A DNA stretch of 64,000 nucleotides from Bdellovibrionales bacterium (GTDB lineage Bacteria > Bdellovibrionota > UBA1018): positions 1 through 64,000 of the forward strand of contig JAEUWC010000024.1 of the NCBI GenBank assembly GCA_016786465.1, written 5' to 3'. The notes beneath the pieces were generated by a model. The model was not told the origin of the DNA and did no database searches. It worked only from the letters and a program-made list of their open reading frames with translations. Below are positions 53,208 through 61,672 of the stretch, one piece after another. Each line of letters opens with the position of its first letter. Within the stretch, counting starts at the first letter, position 1. The translations under genes and the position numbers were made by a program.

Positions 53208-54809
53208 ATGAAAAAAGCATTCGCATGGGGATGGGTCGTTTTCCTTCTTTCGGCTTCGCAAAGTTTTGGCAGCGTCGTACCGAACAAGAGCTGCACGGTA
53301 CCGACCGGGAATCCAGGCGCACTTTTCGATCTCATTGCGAATCCCAAGACCCAGCCTGCTGACATCCAGGTTTTCCTAAAGTCCAAAGTGGTTCCCTTGC
53401 AGGCTGTGAACGCATTTTGCGAACCGCCCGCATTTTTTGCTCTTCGTACTGGAAGGCGCGACCTTTTCAACGAACTTCAGAATTCAAACTTCAAAGTTTC
53501 ACTTCTATCGACGGCGAAAGTTTCTTTTGCGACGGTTTATCCCGCTTTCAGTCAGTATTCCCTTTTGGACTACCTTTGGTTGTTTGGTGACATGGTCACG
53601 ATTTTTGAAAACGTCGGGCCCAATCCGACTCAGTTTGACGGCCTTTATTCAGCGCCCTACCTAGCGGCCAGCGGAAACCGACTTGAGGTTCTCGAGTTTC
53701 TTTTTGCTGCTCACCCCGTGATTGCAAGCTACACCCGTGATCAGTGGGCCGATCTATTGGCCACTTCATGCAAGTCGGAAGACCGTCGTGTTGCGCTTCA
53801 TGTATTGACCTATGCCGGAAGCACGCATGTTTCTTCTTCGGTTTCCCCGATTCACGTCTGCGCGCAGATGGGTCGCGAAGATATGGTTCGAGAACTGGTC
53901 CGTTCGGGCGCCGATCCGCTCCGTACGTTTGGAAGCGAACGTCTGACCGTCATGGGTGCAGCCATGAAAGAAGACCGCGTTGCCGTCATCCAGGCGCTTT
54001 TGGAATTGGGTGTTAGCCCTAACCAAAAAGTAGCCAACTCGATTTCAGGCTTCGTGGATGCAGAACTTTACCCGTTGAATTTTGCAGTTCGTAATGGATC
54101 AGTTGATTCAGTGGCTTTGCTTTTGCGTTCGGGCGCTACTTTTGTCGAATATTCTACGCGCACCACAAAGACCTATACACCGAATATGACCTTGGCGGCC
54201 GCCACGGTCGTGAAGGTCACTGATCCTGTGAAAGCGGCTGCGATTTTGGATGTGCTTGGCTCGCAGAAGGTGTCGATGAATGCCACTTCTTCATCATCCG
54301 TGGGCGCTTTGGAAGCGCTTTTGATTTACGCCGACAAAATGGATTTAAACCTTTTGGAAAAGATCCTGCGTTTGGGCGGAAATCCAAATCAAAAGCGTGC
54401 AAATGCTTCGCAATCGACCGACACAGTATTTGCGTATTTCCTGCAAAACGCGAATCCGATCCCGGAAAATCAGTTCAATCTGCTTCTGAAAGTCGGTCAA
54501 GCAAATCCAAACACGCAAGTGTCTTCTTCAAGCCGCGGTACCATGTTGGCCCACCTTTATGTTCTGACTCAGAAAAAGAACATCAACATCGTTAAGGCGT
54601 TGATTCAAGCCGGCGCGCAGGTGGATGCAAAGGAAAACTATTGGGGATACACGGCACTAGGCCACGCAGCCAGCAACTGTGATTTAGAACTGGCAAAAGT
54701 TTTGGTCGACTTAGGCGCCACAAAATCGATCAAGATGGGTAAGAGCACGGCAAGGAAGATCGCGAAGGCGAACGATTGCAGCAAAGAATTGGTGCGCTTT
54801 CTTCGCTAA
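53208..54809 (+). CDS. Exported ankyrin-repeat protein
   Basis: 533 residues. A signal peptide (GWVVFLLSASQSFG) is followed by about eight or nine ankyrin-like repeats, clearest at SPIHVCAQMGREDMVRELVR, MGAAMKEDRVAVIQALLELG, LNFAVRNGSVDSVALLLRSG and GYTALGHAASNCDLELAKVL. Ankyrin repeats bind proteins; in the periplasm or outside, a scaffold or inhibitor role is likely. The stop overlaps the next start by 1 nt (TAATG). Confidence 0.85.
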   Translation: MKKAFAWGWVVFLLSASQSFGSVVPNKSCTVPTGNPGALFDLIANPKTQPADIQVFLKSKVVPLQAVNAFCEPPAFFALRTGRRDLFNELQNSNFKVSLLSTAKVSFATVYPAFSQYSLLDYLWLFGDMVTIFENVGPNPTQFDGLYSAPYLAASGNRLEVLEFLFAAHPVIASYTRDQWADLLATSCKSEDRRVALHVLTYAGSTHVSSSVSPIHVCAQMGREDMVRELVRSGADPLRTFGSERLTVMGAAMKEDRVAVIQALLELGVSPNQKVANSISGFVDAELYPLNFAVRNGSVDSVALLLRSGATFVEYSTRTTKTYTPNMTLAAATVVKVTDPVKAAAILDVLGSQKVSMNATSSSSVGALEALLIYADKMDLNLLEKILRLGGNPNQKRANASQSTDTVFAYFLQNANPIPENQFNLLLKVGQANPNTQVSSSSRGTMLAHLYVLTQKKNINIVKALIQAGAQVDAKENYWGYTALGHAASNCDLELAKVLVDLGATKSIKMGKSTARKIAKANDCSKELVRFLR

Positions 54810-55354
54810 TGAAAAAGATCCTAGCCTTACTAGGAATTCTGGTGGGGCTTGTCGGGCTCATGGCTGCGATCAGCTATCTTCTTCCGTCACATTGGAAGGT
54901 CGAACGCTCGATCATCATTCAGGCACCCCCTGAAAGAATCTATCCCTGGGTTTCGGATTTTAAGGCGTGGGCAAAATGGAGCGAGTTCGACACTGCCGAC
55001 CCGCAAATCCGCTATACCTATTCAGGCAACGCGACGGGTTCGGGTTCGGAACGAACCTGGATTTCGAAGTCGATGGGTAATGGGCGGCAGCGAATCACAT
55101 ACGCCGAACCCAAAACCGGAATCGATTTCGAACTGACGATGATGGATACGGGCTTTCACATCCAGGGGCATTTGAAATTCCAGGCCGTAGACGGCGGAAC
55201 CCAAGTCATTTGGACGGATTCCGGGGTTTCGGGCGGCAATCCCGTTGTCCGATGGGTGGCGTTTTTTATGGATTGGATCCTGGGCGGCCCGTTTGAAAGA
55301 AGTCTGGAAAAGCTCAAGACGCAGGTCGAATCGGCGACATCGGCGACGGACTAA
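54809..55354 (+). CDS. SRPBCC (polyketide-cyclase-like) membrane-anchored protein
   Basis: 181 residues from ATG 54809 in the TAATG overlap; an upstream in-frame ATG at 54776 lies inside the ankyrin gene. One N-terminal membrane helix (ILALLGILVGLVGLMAAISY) is followed by the SRPBCC fold: SIIIQAPPERIYPWVSDF, WAKWSEFD, and a long C-terminal helix. The fold binds hydrophobic ligands. Probably anchored in the inner membrane and facing the periplasm. Confidence 0.82.
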   Translation: MKKILALLGILVGLVGLMAAISYLLPSHWKVERSIIIQAPPERIYPWVSDFKAWAKWSEFDTADPQIRYTYSGNATGSGSERTWISKSMGNGRQRITYAEPKTGIDFELTMMDTGFHIQGHLKFQAVDGGTQVIWTDSGVSGGNPVVRWVAFFMDWILGGPFERSLEKLKTQVESATSATD

Positions 55355-55420
55355 AACGCTCTGGAATGGGGCGTCAGCCACTTCTTGACCCTTGGCGTTA
55401 GCGCATGCTAGCAACGCGTC

Positions 55421-56482
55421 ATGATTCGTCGAATCCTTGCTTTCGCGGCATTTTCTTTGGTTTTCGCTTCTTGTTCCCAGAAATCTTTGGATGAAAAGAA
55501 GAAGTGTTTTGAAGACAAGGTTCAACCCCTTTTGCAAAGAACGGGAAAGAAAGTTTCCTGGCCGGAAGCGAAGTTTGATGAAGGTGTTTTGAATCGTTTC
55601 GCGGATGATTGTGAATTTTCGAAAGAAGAAAAATCTGAATACTTCATCACCAACAAAGTTCAGTTCGCGCCAAAATCCCAAGTTCCCGCTAGCCCATCTG
55701 TAAGTTCTACCCCTTCGATTTCGCCGCGACCTTCCACGTCACCCAACCCGTCACCGACTGTAACGGTGTCTCCGTCTCCAAGTCCGACCGGATCTGTAAA
55801 GCCTACACCTTCACCGACCGTAACAGTGACACCCAGCCCGACTCCAACGCCAAGTCCGACGGTGACCGTCACTCCCACTCCGTCGCCGACTCCGACGAAG
55901 CCAACGACCATTCCTCCGCACGGAAGCCTAAGTGCGATTCCTGTCACGGATCAGGTGACTGTGATGGCAGCGGTTGCTGACGATGGCGTTTGCCGCCTTC
56001 GTTACTTCGGCGCTTCAGCCGGATCGCAATCGGGGTACAACGTGCTTTCGGGTCGTCGTCTGTTAAGCTCGACACCTGCGACCGACGTCGCAACCGGAAT
56101 TGCGCAACTGAAAGCGGCCGCCAAGGCCGGAAACTGCATGATCGGAGCACCCGAGCGCTGCCAGCTTCGTTACCGCACGAATCAACTTTCAGGTCAGAGC
56201 CAGGGATTTTACGTCGCAATCGAAGGAAGCGATATGATGGGGATGGGCGCTCGATCATCGAAACTGAGCCTGGATATCCTGACCCCTTTGGAAGCAGCGG
56301 GGCTCTGCGTTCGCGAAACGCCGACTCCGACTTGCGTGATTGAATCGGCAACGCCACCCGGTGTGGGGTTTGTCGTCGTCAGCAGTGTTCAGGGATGGAT
56401 GCAAGACATTCCGATGATGCCAAGAACGACTGTTGAATTCTATCTGCAGTCGCTGCAAAGCACGGGGTATTGCGCGCCTTAG
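55421..56482 (+). CDS. Lipoprotein with Pro/Ser/Thr repeat linker
   Basis: 353 residues. Lipobox FASC (C18). Residues ~88-165 are a disordered linker of SPTVTV, PSPSP and TPTP repeats (nt 55682-55915), separating a Lys/Glu-rich N-terminal part with three Cys from a C-terminal part of ~185 residues with six Cys. The C-terminal part has repeated-looking halves around [11 protein letters not shown] and [11 protein letters not shown]. No family recognised. The linker suggests a surface or cell-wall-spanning protein. Confidence 0.7.
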   Translation: MIRRILAFAAFSLVFASCSQKSLDEKKKCFEDKVQPLLQRTGKKVSWPEAKFDEGVLNRFADDCEFSKEEKSEYFITNKVQFAPKSQVPASPSVSSTPSISPRPSTSPNPSPTVTVSPSPSPTGSVKPTPSPTVTVTPSPTPTPSPTVTVTPTPSPTPTKPTTIPPHGSLSAIPVTDQVTVMAAVADDGVCRLRYFGASAGSQSGYNVLSGRRLLSSTPATDVATGIAQLKAAAKAGNCMIGAPERCQLRYRTNQLSGQSQGFYVAIEGSDMMGMGARSSKLSLDILTPLEAAGLCVRETPTPTCVIESATPPGVGFVVVSSVQGWMQDIPMMPRTTVEFYLQSLQSTGYCAP

Positions 56483-56579
56483 CACCCAAGTCTAGAAAAT
56501 GCCTTGGATTTGCAATCAGCAAACGCTGATTCAAGGTCGACGTCTTGTCCATGGCTCAGGACCAGGCTATGCCTTGCTG

Positions 56580-56963
56580 ATGAACCTATTGATTTTGATT
56601 TCGTTGGCAGGGCTTGCGGTGTCTTCAAATGCGCTTGCTTTACCTTTGCAGGTGGTCTGCGACGGCAGTGAATCTTACCAGCTTCAGTTTTCTGTCGACC
56701 TGGATCAAAAGCGTTTTTTAAGTCCGATTACAGTGACCCGGACAGATCGTTACGGAGAAATCTTAAGTTACGAGCAGTCCCCAGGACGCTCATGCATTTC
56801 CGAAAAGTCAGGTTTGATTGAAGGAACCGTTCGCGATGGCAGCAGCTCGAAGCTGGTGATCCGCGTCTGGCGTTCCAGCCAGGATCCTTCGACTTTTAGC
56901 GGAAACTTTTACGATCTTTCGCGCGGCCAGCGACTGATTGATGTGCTTTGTCTGGCTCGTTGA
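56580..56963 (+). CDS. Small secreted protein, unknown function
   Basis: 127 residues from ATG 56580, with a signal peptide (NLLILISLAGLAVSSNALA); the frame extends upstream to 56499 without a signal-like start. The mature protein has three Cys and mostly predicted strands (YQLQFSVDLDQKRF, SKLVIRVWRSS). It ends 1 nt before the end of the convergent barrel gene. Not recognised. Confidence 0.55.
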   Translation: MNLLILISLAGLAVSSNALALPLQVVCDGSESYQLQFSVDLDQKRFLSPITVTRTDRYGEILSYEQSPGRSCISEKSGLIEGTVRDGSSSKLVIRVWRSSQDPSTFSGNFYDLSRGQRLIDVLCLAR

Positions 56964-56964
56964 T

Positions 56965-57933
56965 TTACCGCCGCTTGCGAGTATTGAATTTGTAGCGCAC
57001 GCCGACTTCAAACTGATTCACGGAAGTGTCCACCATTTCTTTGGTGTAACGATCCATTTCGGAATGATCCTGCGTGTAGCGAACGCGAAACATCGTGTGG
57101 TTGTAGCGGCCGTAAACGGTTAGACCACGCCAACCGTCGTTCTTAAAAAGATCGCCGACGTTCATGCTGACTTCGGCTTCTAGCCCTTGGTAAACGACCT
57201 TGATTTGCTCGCTGTCATAATCAAAGCCGGAACCTTCTGGGCCGTGGCGAAAGTTCCATGGTTTGTAGCCCAGGCTGACTCGAATTCCGTCGGCGATAAC
57301 TAGACCTGCATAAAATTCGGGGCGGACGCGAACGGGCTTTTGAAAAATTCCGTCATAGTGAGGGTTGTCAGACATGGCGGCGTCGAATTCTTTGCGGTTT
57401 GCCATGTACTGCGCACCCACCGACGCCTTGCCGCGAACAAAGACAACGATGTCCTTGCCCACTTCGGTTTCAAACTGGACGTCGACGTCGACGATTTTCA
57501 AATTCGTCAGGCGCCAAGTCTTGCCCACAGCCGGGATACCGGTCTGTTCGTAGCCCAAGGCTGAAGCATCTAGGTGAAGGGAAGATTCGCCCCAGTCGGC
57601 TTCCGTATAGACGCGCGCAAGCGACACTTTCAGTTCCTGCATCCAGGCGTCCTTCTTTGCGTTCACGTCGTCGCCGTTTTGGATCGGAATGTTCATTGAA
57701 AATGCGAAAGGAAGGTATTGAACGACGGCTTCGTCATCGCTGTTTCGTGGGCGCTCCAAGATCGCTCCGTCGAATTTCAAGTTCACAGTGTGATTGTTCG
57801 GACCGCTTTTAAAATTGTACATCTGGTGGGCGGCGCCGATCGAAAAGCGACCCGGGTCAGAAAGGTATTGGGATTGCGCAAAGGCCGAGCTGGAAGCTAC
57901 AAGGCTGGCAGTCAAAAGGATCAGGTTTTTCAT
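56965..57933 (-). CDS. Outer-membrane barrel protein, unknown function
   Basis: 322 residues from ATG 57933 (MKNLILLTASLVASSSAFA signal); an ATG at 57942 is possible. Many alternating strands (RFSIGAAHQMYNF, VRVSLGYKPWNF-like, GLTVYGRYNHTMFRVRY) and a final VGVRYKFNTRKRR. A barrel of about 14 strands is plausible. The last residues are basic rather than aromatic, which is unusual for a barrel end. Confidence 0.65.
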   Translation of the reverse strand: MKNLILLTASLVASSSAFAQSQYLSDPGRFSIGAAHQMYNFKSGPNNHTVNLKFDGAILERPRNSDDEAVVQYLPFAFSMNIPIQNGDDVNAKKDAWMQELKVSLARVYTEADWGESSLHLDASALGYEQTGIPAVGKTWRLTNLKIVDVDVQFETEVGKDIVVFVRGKASVGAQYMANRKEFDAAMSDNPHYDGIFQKPVRVRPEFYAGLVIADGIRVSLGYKPWNFRHGPEGSGFDYDSEQIKVVYQGLEAEVSMNVGDLFKNDGWRGLTVYGRYNHTMFRVRYTQDHSEMDRYTKEMVDTSVNQFEVGVRYKFNTRKRR

Positions 57934-57987
57934 GTGCGGCAACTTATCAGCCGGCTTCCCAGTAGTAAAGTAAATTAGTCAGGTATT

Positions 57988-58248
57988 CTAGACCCCAGTT
58001 CGGTCGGCTTCCAAGCGCTTTTTCGGGCTTAGCCCGGCCAGTTTCCACCACATATAAGCGTGAAAAAACAAAGCAATCAGCCACTTCACCCAGATTGCGG
58101 TGGCGCCGTGGTGGTAAGCGTAGATTCCCGTGGTCAGTGAAGCCAGAATGCCCAGTTGGTGAAGGAAAATTCGTTCTTTAACCAGGATCGAAACCAGGAA
58201 AATCGCAGTCGATGACCAACCAATGGCTTCCATCACAAGGGTGTTCAT
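57988..58248 (-). CDS. Small inner-membrane protein
   Basis: 86 residues with three membrane helices: IGWSSTAIFLVSILV, LGILASLTTGIYAY and WLIALFFHAYMWWKLAGL. The pattern resembles short YgjV-like inner-membrane proteins, but this is weak. The region 58249-58416 upstream holds nothing else I can support. Confidence 0.6.
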   Translation of the reverse strand: MNTLVMEAIGWSSTAIFLVSILVKERIFLHQLGILASLTTGIYAYHHGATAIWVKWLIALFFHAYMWWKLAGLSPKKRLEADRTGV

Positions 58249-58416
58249 GCCGGTCAGTCTACCCAGCTTTGTAGAATTCGCACTGTCTAAAGTTTAGACA
58301 GTTGTGTTGGGGGTAGGGGGTCACTTCATAGAAAGTTTCTGTACCGAATTCTGAGCGTTTTTAGGTCGAACTGGACCGAGTTTTCCAAACGGGTATGGCA
58401 CGATTGGTGCTTTTTC

Positions 58417-58890
58417 ATGGGTATGAAGTCGAATGGGTTTCGGATCATATTGGCCTTGGGTTCTTTGGGCGCATTTTCTGCCTGCGGAATTCCAACGGCA
58501 TCGGTCAGTTTGAAATCTGCCCAAAAGGTCGATCCCAAGGCTTTGTATGATTCCATGACCCAAGCCGAATACAGTGTGACCTTTGACGGACTGATCGGCG
58601 CTTCGCATTTTCAAAAACAGTCGACCGATACTTTATGCCGAAAAACGGGACCAAGCGTTCCGAATCCCGTTTACAGCTACAAGTGCTGGAAGTTGGGCAT
58701 GATGGGCGGCCAGGCTGAAGGCGTTTTCAACACGATCGCTTCTCAGAATCATTTCACGCTGACCATCGGTGATTTGGTCGGTACGGGATTCGAAGAAGCC
58801 CGCACCAACGACGAATCAGTCCTTTGTCAGAAAATCACACCGACGTATCCCGACGCGGTTTCGATCTTCAGTTGTTTTCAGAAACTTTAG
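58417..58890 (+). CDS. Predicted lipoprotein, unknown function
   Basis: 157 residues. Lipobox FSAC after a hydrophobic stretch (IILALGSLGAFSAC). The mature part has four further Cys in two C-x(n)-YSYKC / C-x(n)-FSC pairs, which suggests two disulfides. ATG 58417 or 58423; no ribosome-binding site is clear. It ends directly against the convergent aldehyde dehydrogenase gene. No family recognised. Confidence 0.6.
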   Translation: MGMKSNGFRIILALGSLGAFSACGIPTASVSLKSAQKVDPKALYDSMTQAEYSVTFDGLIGASHFQKQSTDTLCRKTGPSVPNPVYSYKCWKLGMMGGQAEGVFNTIASQNHFTLTIGDLVGTGFEEARTNDESVLCQKITPTYPDAVSIFSCFQKL

Positions 58891-60354
58891 TTATCCCCGA
58901 TACTGAACCAAGATTCTGCGTTCGCAAAATTCTTCCATCGCGTACTTCAAGCCTTCACGGCCTAGCCCCGATTGCTTGACGCCGCCGTAAGGCATGTGAT
59001 CCGCGCGAAAGGTGGGGACTTCATTGACCAAAACACCGCCGACTTCCAGATTTTCAAATGCTTGATGGATGCGGTCTGAATCGCGCGTGAAGACGCCGGC
59101 CTGAAGCCCAAATTTTGAATCGTTTACTTGGACGATCGCTTCTTGAAACGTCTTATATGTCGAAAGCGTGATCACGGGTCCAAAGACTTCTTCGCAGGAA
59201 ATCTTACTTTGCGAAGGCGGATTTAAAAGCAAGGTCGGAGCGACTACGTTCTTGTTTCGAGTTCCGCCGGCCAGAACTTTTGTGCGCGGGTCCTGTTTTG
59301 CTTCTTGGATCCAGGCTTCGATTCGTTCGGCTGCTTTGGAATCGATCACGGGGCCGACGATCACATCTTTTTGCGAAGGGTCCCCGTGTTTCACTTTTCC
59401 AACTTCGGCTGTCAGAAGTTTTTCAAATTCCGCGGCCACTTTTTCGTGAACAAAAATGCGCTGAACCGAAATGCAGGTTTGTCCTGCGTAGCTCATCCCA
59501 CCGAAAGCGCAGCGGGCGGCCGCACGCGAAAGATCAGCATCTTCATGGACAATGACCCCGGCGTTTCCACCCAGTTCCAATATGACTTTCTTACCGATGG
59601 CCGATCCTTGAATTCGAAAACCGACGCCCGGACTTCCCGTAAAGCTGACGGTTGGAAGGCGCGGATCTTTCACCAAGATTTCGGCCTGTGGGTTTGAACA
59701 GGCAAGAACTTGAAGCGCAGCCATCGGAATCGCTTCGCGACCTGCGCCGTGTTCTGCATTGACGGATTTCGCAGCTTTTTCAAAAATTTTTGCAAGCAAA
59801 GCGGCGCCCCCAGGGGCTTGCGGCGCGGATTTGATTAGAATCGGACAACCCACAGCCAGGGCAGGCGCGACCTTGTGAGCGACCAGATTCAACGGAAAAT
59901 TAAAAGGCGTGATTCCAAGGATCGGTCCGCGCGGTTTAAAAAGGCAGGTGGCTTCGCTAAAGGGGCGTCCACCGGCGTCGACATCCATCGGAACGACTTC
60001 GCCGCCAAAGCGCTTCACTTCTTCGGCAGCCCAGGTAAAGGTCTGAATCGCGCGGGTGACTTCGGTATCCGAAAGCAACCAGGGCTTTCCAGCTTCTTGG
60101 ATCATGCTGTTGACGATTTCCGCGCGCGATTCTTGAAGCCCTTGTGCAATTGCCATCAAAAGTTTCGAACGCAGGAAGCGACTGGTTTTTGAAAAGGGGT
60201 GGGTCGCATTCACGCAGGCTGCGATCGCCTTTTCAATCTGCGAATCGTCGGCTTGACAGGATTCAGCCGCCGTATCGCCCGTGAAAGGGGACAGGATCTT
60301 AGCCGTCGTTTTTGATTCCTGCCACTGCCCGTCGATGAAAAGAAGGTGTTTCAT
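58891..60354 (-). CDS. NAD(P)-dependent aldehyde dehydrogenase (succinate-semialdehyde-like)
   Basis: 487 residues. The ALDH fold motifs are ITPFNFPLNLVAHK, VSFTGSPGVG, ELGGNAGVIV (general-base Glu) and GQTCISVQR (nucleophilic Cys). It follows the GABA-type aminotransferase gene by 10 nt, so oxidation of the semialdehyde it makes, e.g. succinate semialdehyde to succinate, is the natural guess. Sequence alone also allows glyceraldehyde or lactaldehyde as substrate. Confidence 0.85.
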   Translation of the reverse strand: MKHLLFIDGQWQESKTTAKILSPFTGDTAAESCQADDSQIEKAIAACVNATHPFSKTSRFLRSKLLMAIAQGLQESRAEIVNSMIQEAGKPWLLSDTEVTRAIQTFTWAAEEVKRFGGEVVPMDVDAGGRPFSEATCLFKPRGPILGITPFNFPLNLVAHKVAPALAVGCPILIKSAPQAPGGAALLAKIFEKAAKSVNAEHGAGREAIPMAALQVLACSNPQAEILVKDPRLPTVSFTGSPGVGFRIQGSAIGKKVILELGGNAGVIVHEDADLSRAAARCAFGGMSYAGQTCISVQRIFVHEKVAAEFEKLLTAEVGKVKHGDPSQKDVIVGPVIDSKAAERIEAWIQEAKQDPRTKVLAGGTRNKNVVAPTLLLNPPSQSKISCEEVFGPVITLSTYKTFQEAIVQVNDSKFGLQAGVFTRDSDRIHQAFENLEVGGVLVNEVPTFRADHMPYGGVKQSGLGREGLKYAMEEFCERRILVQYRG

Positions 60355-60364
60355 TCGTGATGTC

Positions 60365-61672
60365 CTAAAGTTTTTTCAGACCTTCTTCGATGATCGACAT
60401 TCCTTCATCCAATTGGTCTGCGGTCGTCGTTAAAGGCATCAAAAGGCGGATCACGTTGGCATAAGTTCCTGCAGACAACATGACCAAGCCTTTTTCGTAA
60501 CAAAACTGAATCAGCTTCTTGGTTCCGTCTGGATCAGGGGTCTTTGAAGCCTGATCTTTGACCAATTCAAATGCGCGCATCGGTCCCATGCCACGAACGT
60601 CACCCACACAGCGGTACTTTTCGCGCCACTGTTTCATGCGTTCTTCGATCATCTGTCCCAGTTTCTTAGCATTCGCAAGTGCAGGGCCATTTTCAAAAAG
60701 ATCGATGACCGCTAGCGCTTGGGCGCAGGCCACAGGATTCCCGCCGTAAGTCCCGCCGATACTGCCTGGCATGACTTGATCCATGATTTCGGCCTTTGCG
60801 ACCAAAGCCGAAATGGGCATTCCGCCGCCCATTCCTTTGGCTAGCGTCAGCATGTCGGGTTCAATGCCGTACTGTTCGCAGGCGAAAAGTGTTCCCGTCC
60901 GGCCAAAACCACTTTGGATTTCGTCTGCGATCAAAAGAATCCCGTGGGTTTTGCAAAAGGCCTGAAGCTTTTGCATGAATTCTTTGGAAGCGGGAAGAAA
61001 TCCGCCTTCGCCCGTCACGGGTTCAATAATGACTGCGGCGACGTTCGTTGGGATCACTTGGGTGTTCACGATTTCTTCAAAGCGGGCGAACGCGGTGTCT
61101 GCATCCATTCCCCGGTAAGGATAGGGGAACGGGGCGCGATACACTTCGGGATTGTAGGGCGCAAAACCATAGCGATACGGCTTGTTCTTCGTCGTTAGGG
61201 TCAAAGCCATATAGGTACGACCATGGAAGGCCTGATCAAAGCAGATGATGGCTTGGCGATGGGTCACTTGGCGCGCAATCTTGATCGCGTTTTCGACGAC
61301 TTCTGCGCCAGAATTTGCCAAGAAAGTCTTTTTTGGGAACTTTCCCGGAGTGATCTGGTTTAGCTTCGCTGCCAGCTTCACGTAACCTTCGTACGGTGTC
61401 ACGTTCCACTGCAAATGCGTCGCGTTCTTGAGCTGTTCTTTTGCAGCTTCCTGGATGGATGGTTGAGCATGCCCCAGATTCATCACACCGATACCGGCTG
61501 CGAAATCAAGCAAGTGGTTTCCGTCGACGTCTTCAAGCATGCTTCCTTCGGAACGCACGACGAACACCGGAGCCGCGTGGCCGGCAGGCGCGACGTGCTT
61601 TTCACGTTCTTTCATCAAGGCTTGGCTTTTTGGGCCGGGAATGGATGTTTTCAGCTGAATTGTTTTCATCAT
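60365..61672 (-). CDS. gabT: 4-aminobutyrate aminotransferase
   Basis: 435 residues. Class-III PLP aminotransferase: GAEVVENAIKIAR, DEIQSGFGRTG and TLAKGMGGGMP with the PLP Lys. Omega-amino-acid specificity is suggested by the HLQWNVTPYEGYVKLA and IEPVTGEGGF blocks typical of GabT. ATG 61672 overlaps the upstream ALDH stop (TGATGATG); 61669 is the alternative. It is the middle gene of the amine-catabolism operon. Confidence 0.88.
   Translation of the reverse strand: MMKTIQLKTSIPGPKSQALMKEREKHVAPAGHAAPVFVVRSEGSMLEDVDGNHLLDFAAGIGVMNLGHAQPSIQEAAKEQLKNATHLQWNVTPYEGYVKLAAKLNQITPGKFPKKTFLANSGAEVVENAIKIARQVTHRQAIICFDQAFHGRTYMALTLTTKNKPYRYGFAPYNPEVYRAPFPYPYRGMDADTAFARFEEIVNTQVIPTNVAAVIIEPVTGEGGFLPASKEFMQKLQAFCKTHGILLIADEIQSGFGRTGTLFACEQYGIEPDMLTLAKGMGGGMPISALVAKAEIMDQVMPGSIGGTYGGNPVACAQALAVIDLFENGPALANAKKLGQMIEERMKQWREKYRCVGDVRGMGPMRAFELVKDQASKTPDPDGTKKLIQFCYEKGLVMLSAGTYANVIRLLMPLTTTADQLDEGMSIIEEGLKKL

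Noticed and set aside
55682-55915. Tandem repeats that could look like a CRISPR array or satellite
   Set aside because: Repeats are short, irregular, in frame and encode the Pro/Ser/Thr linker; there are no spacers of uniform length.
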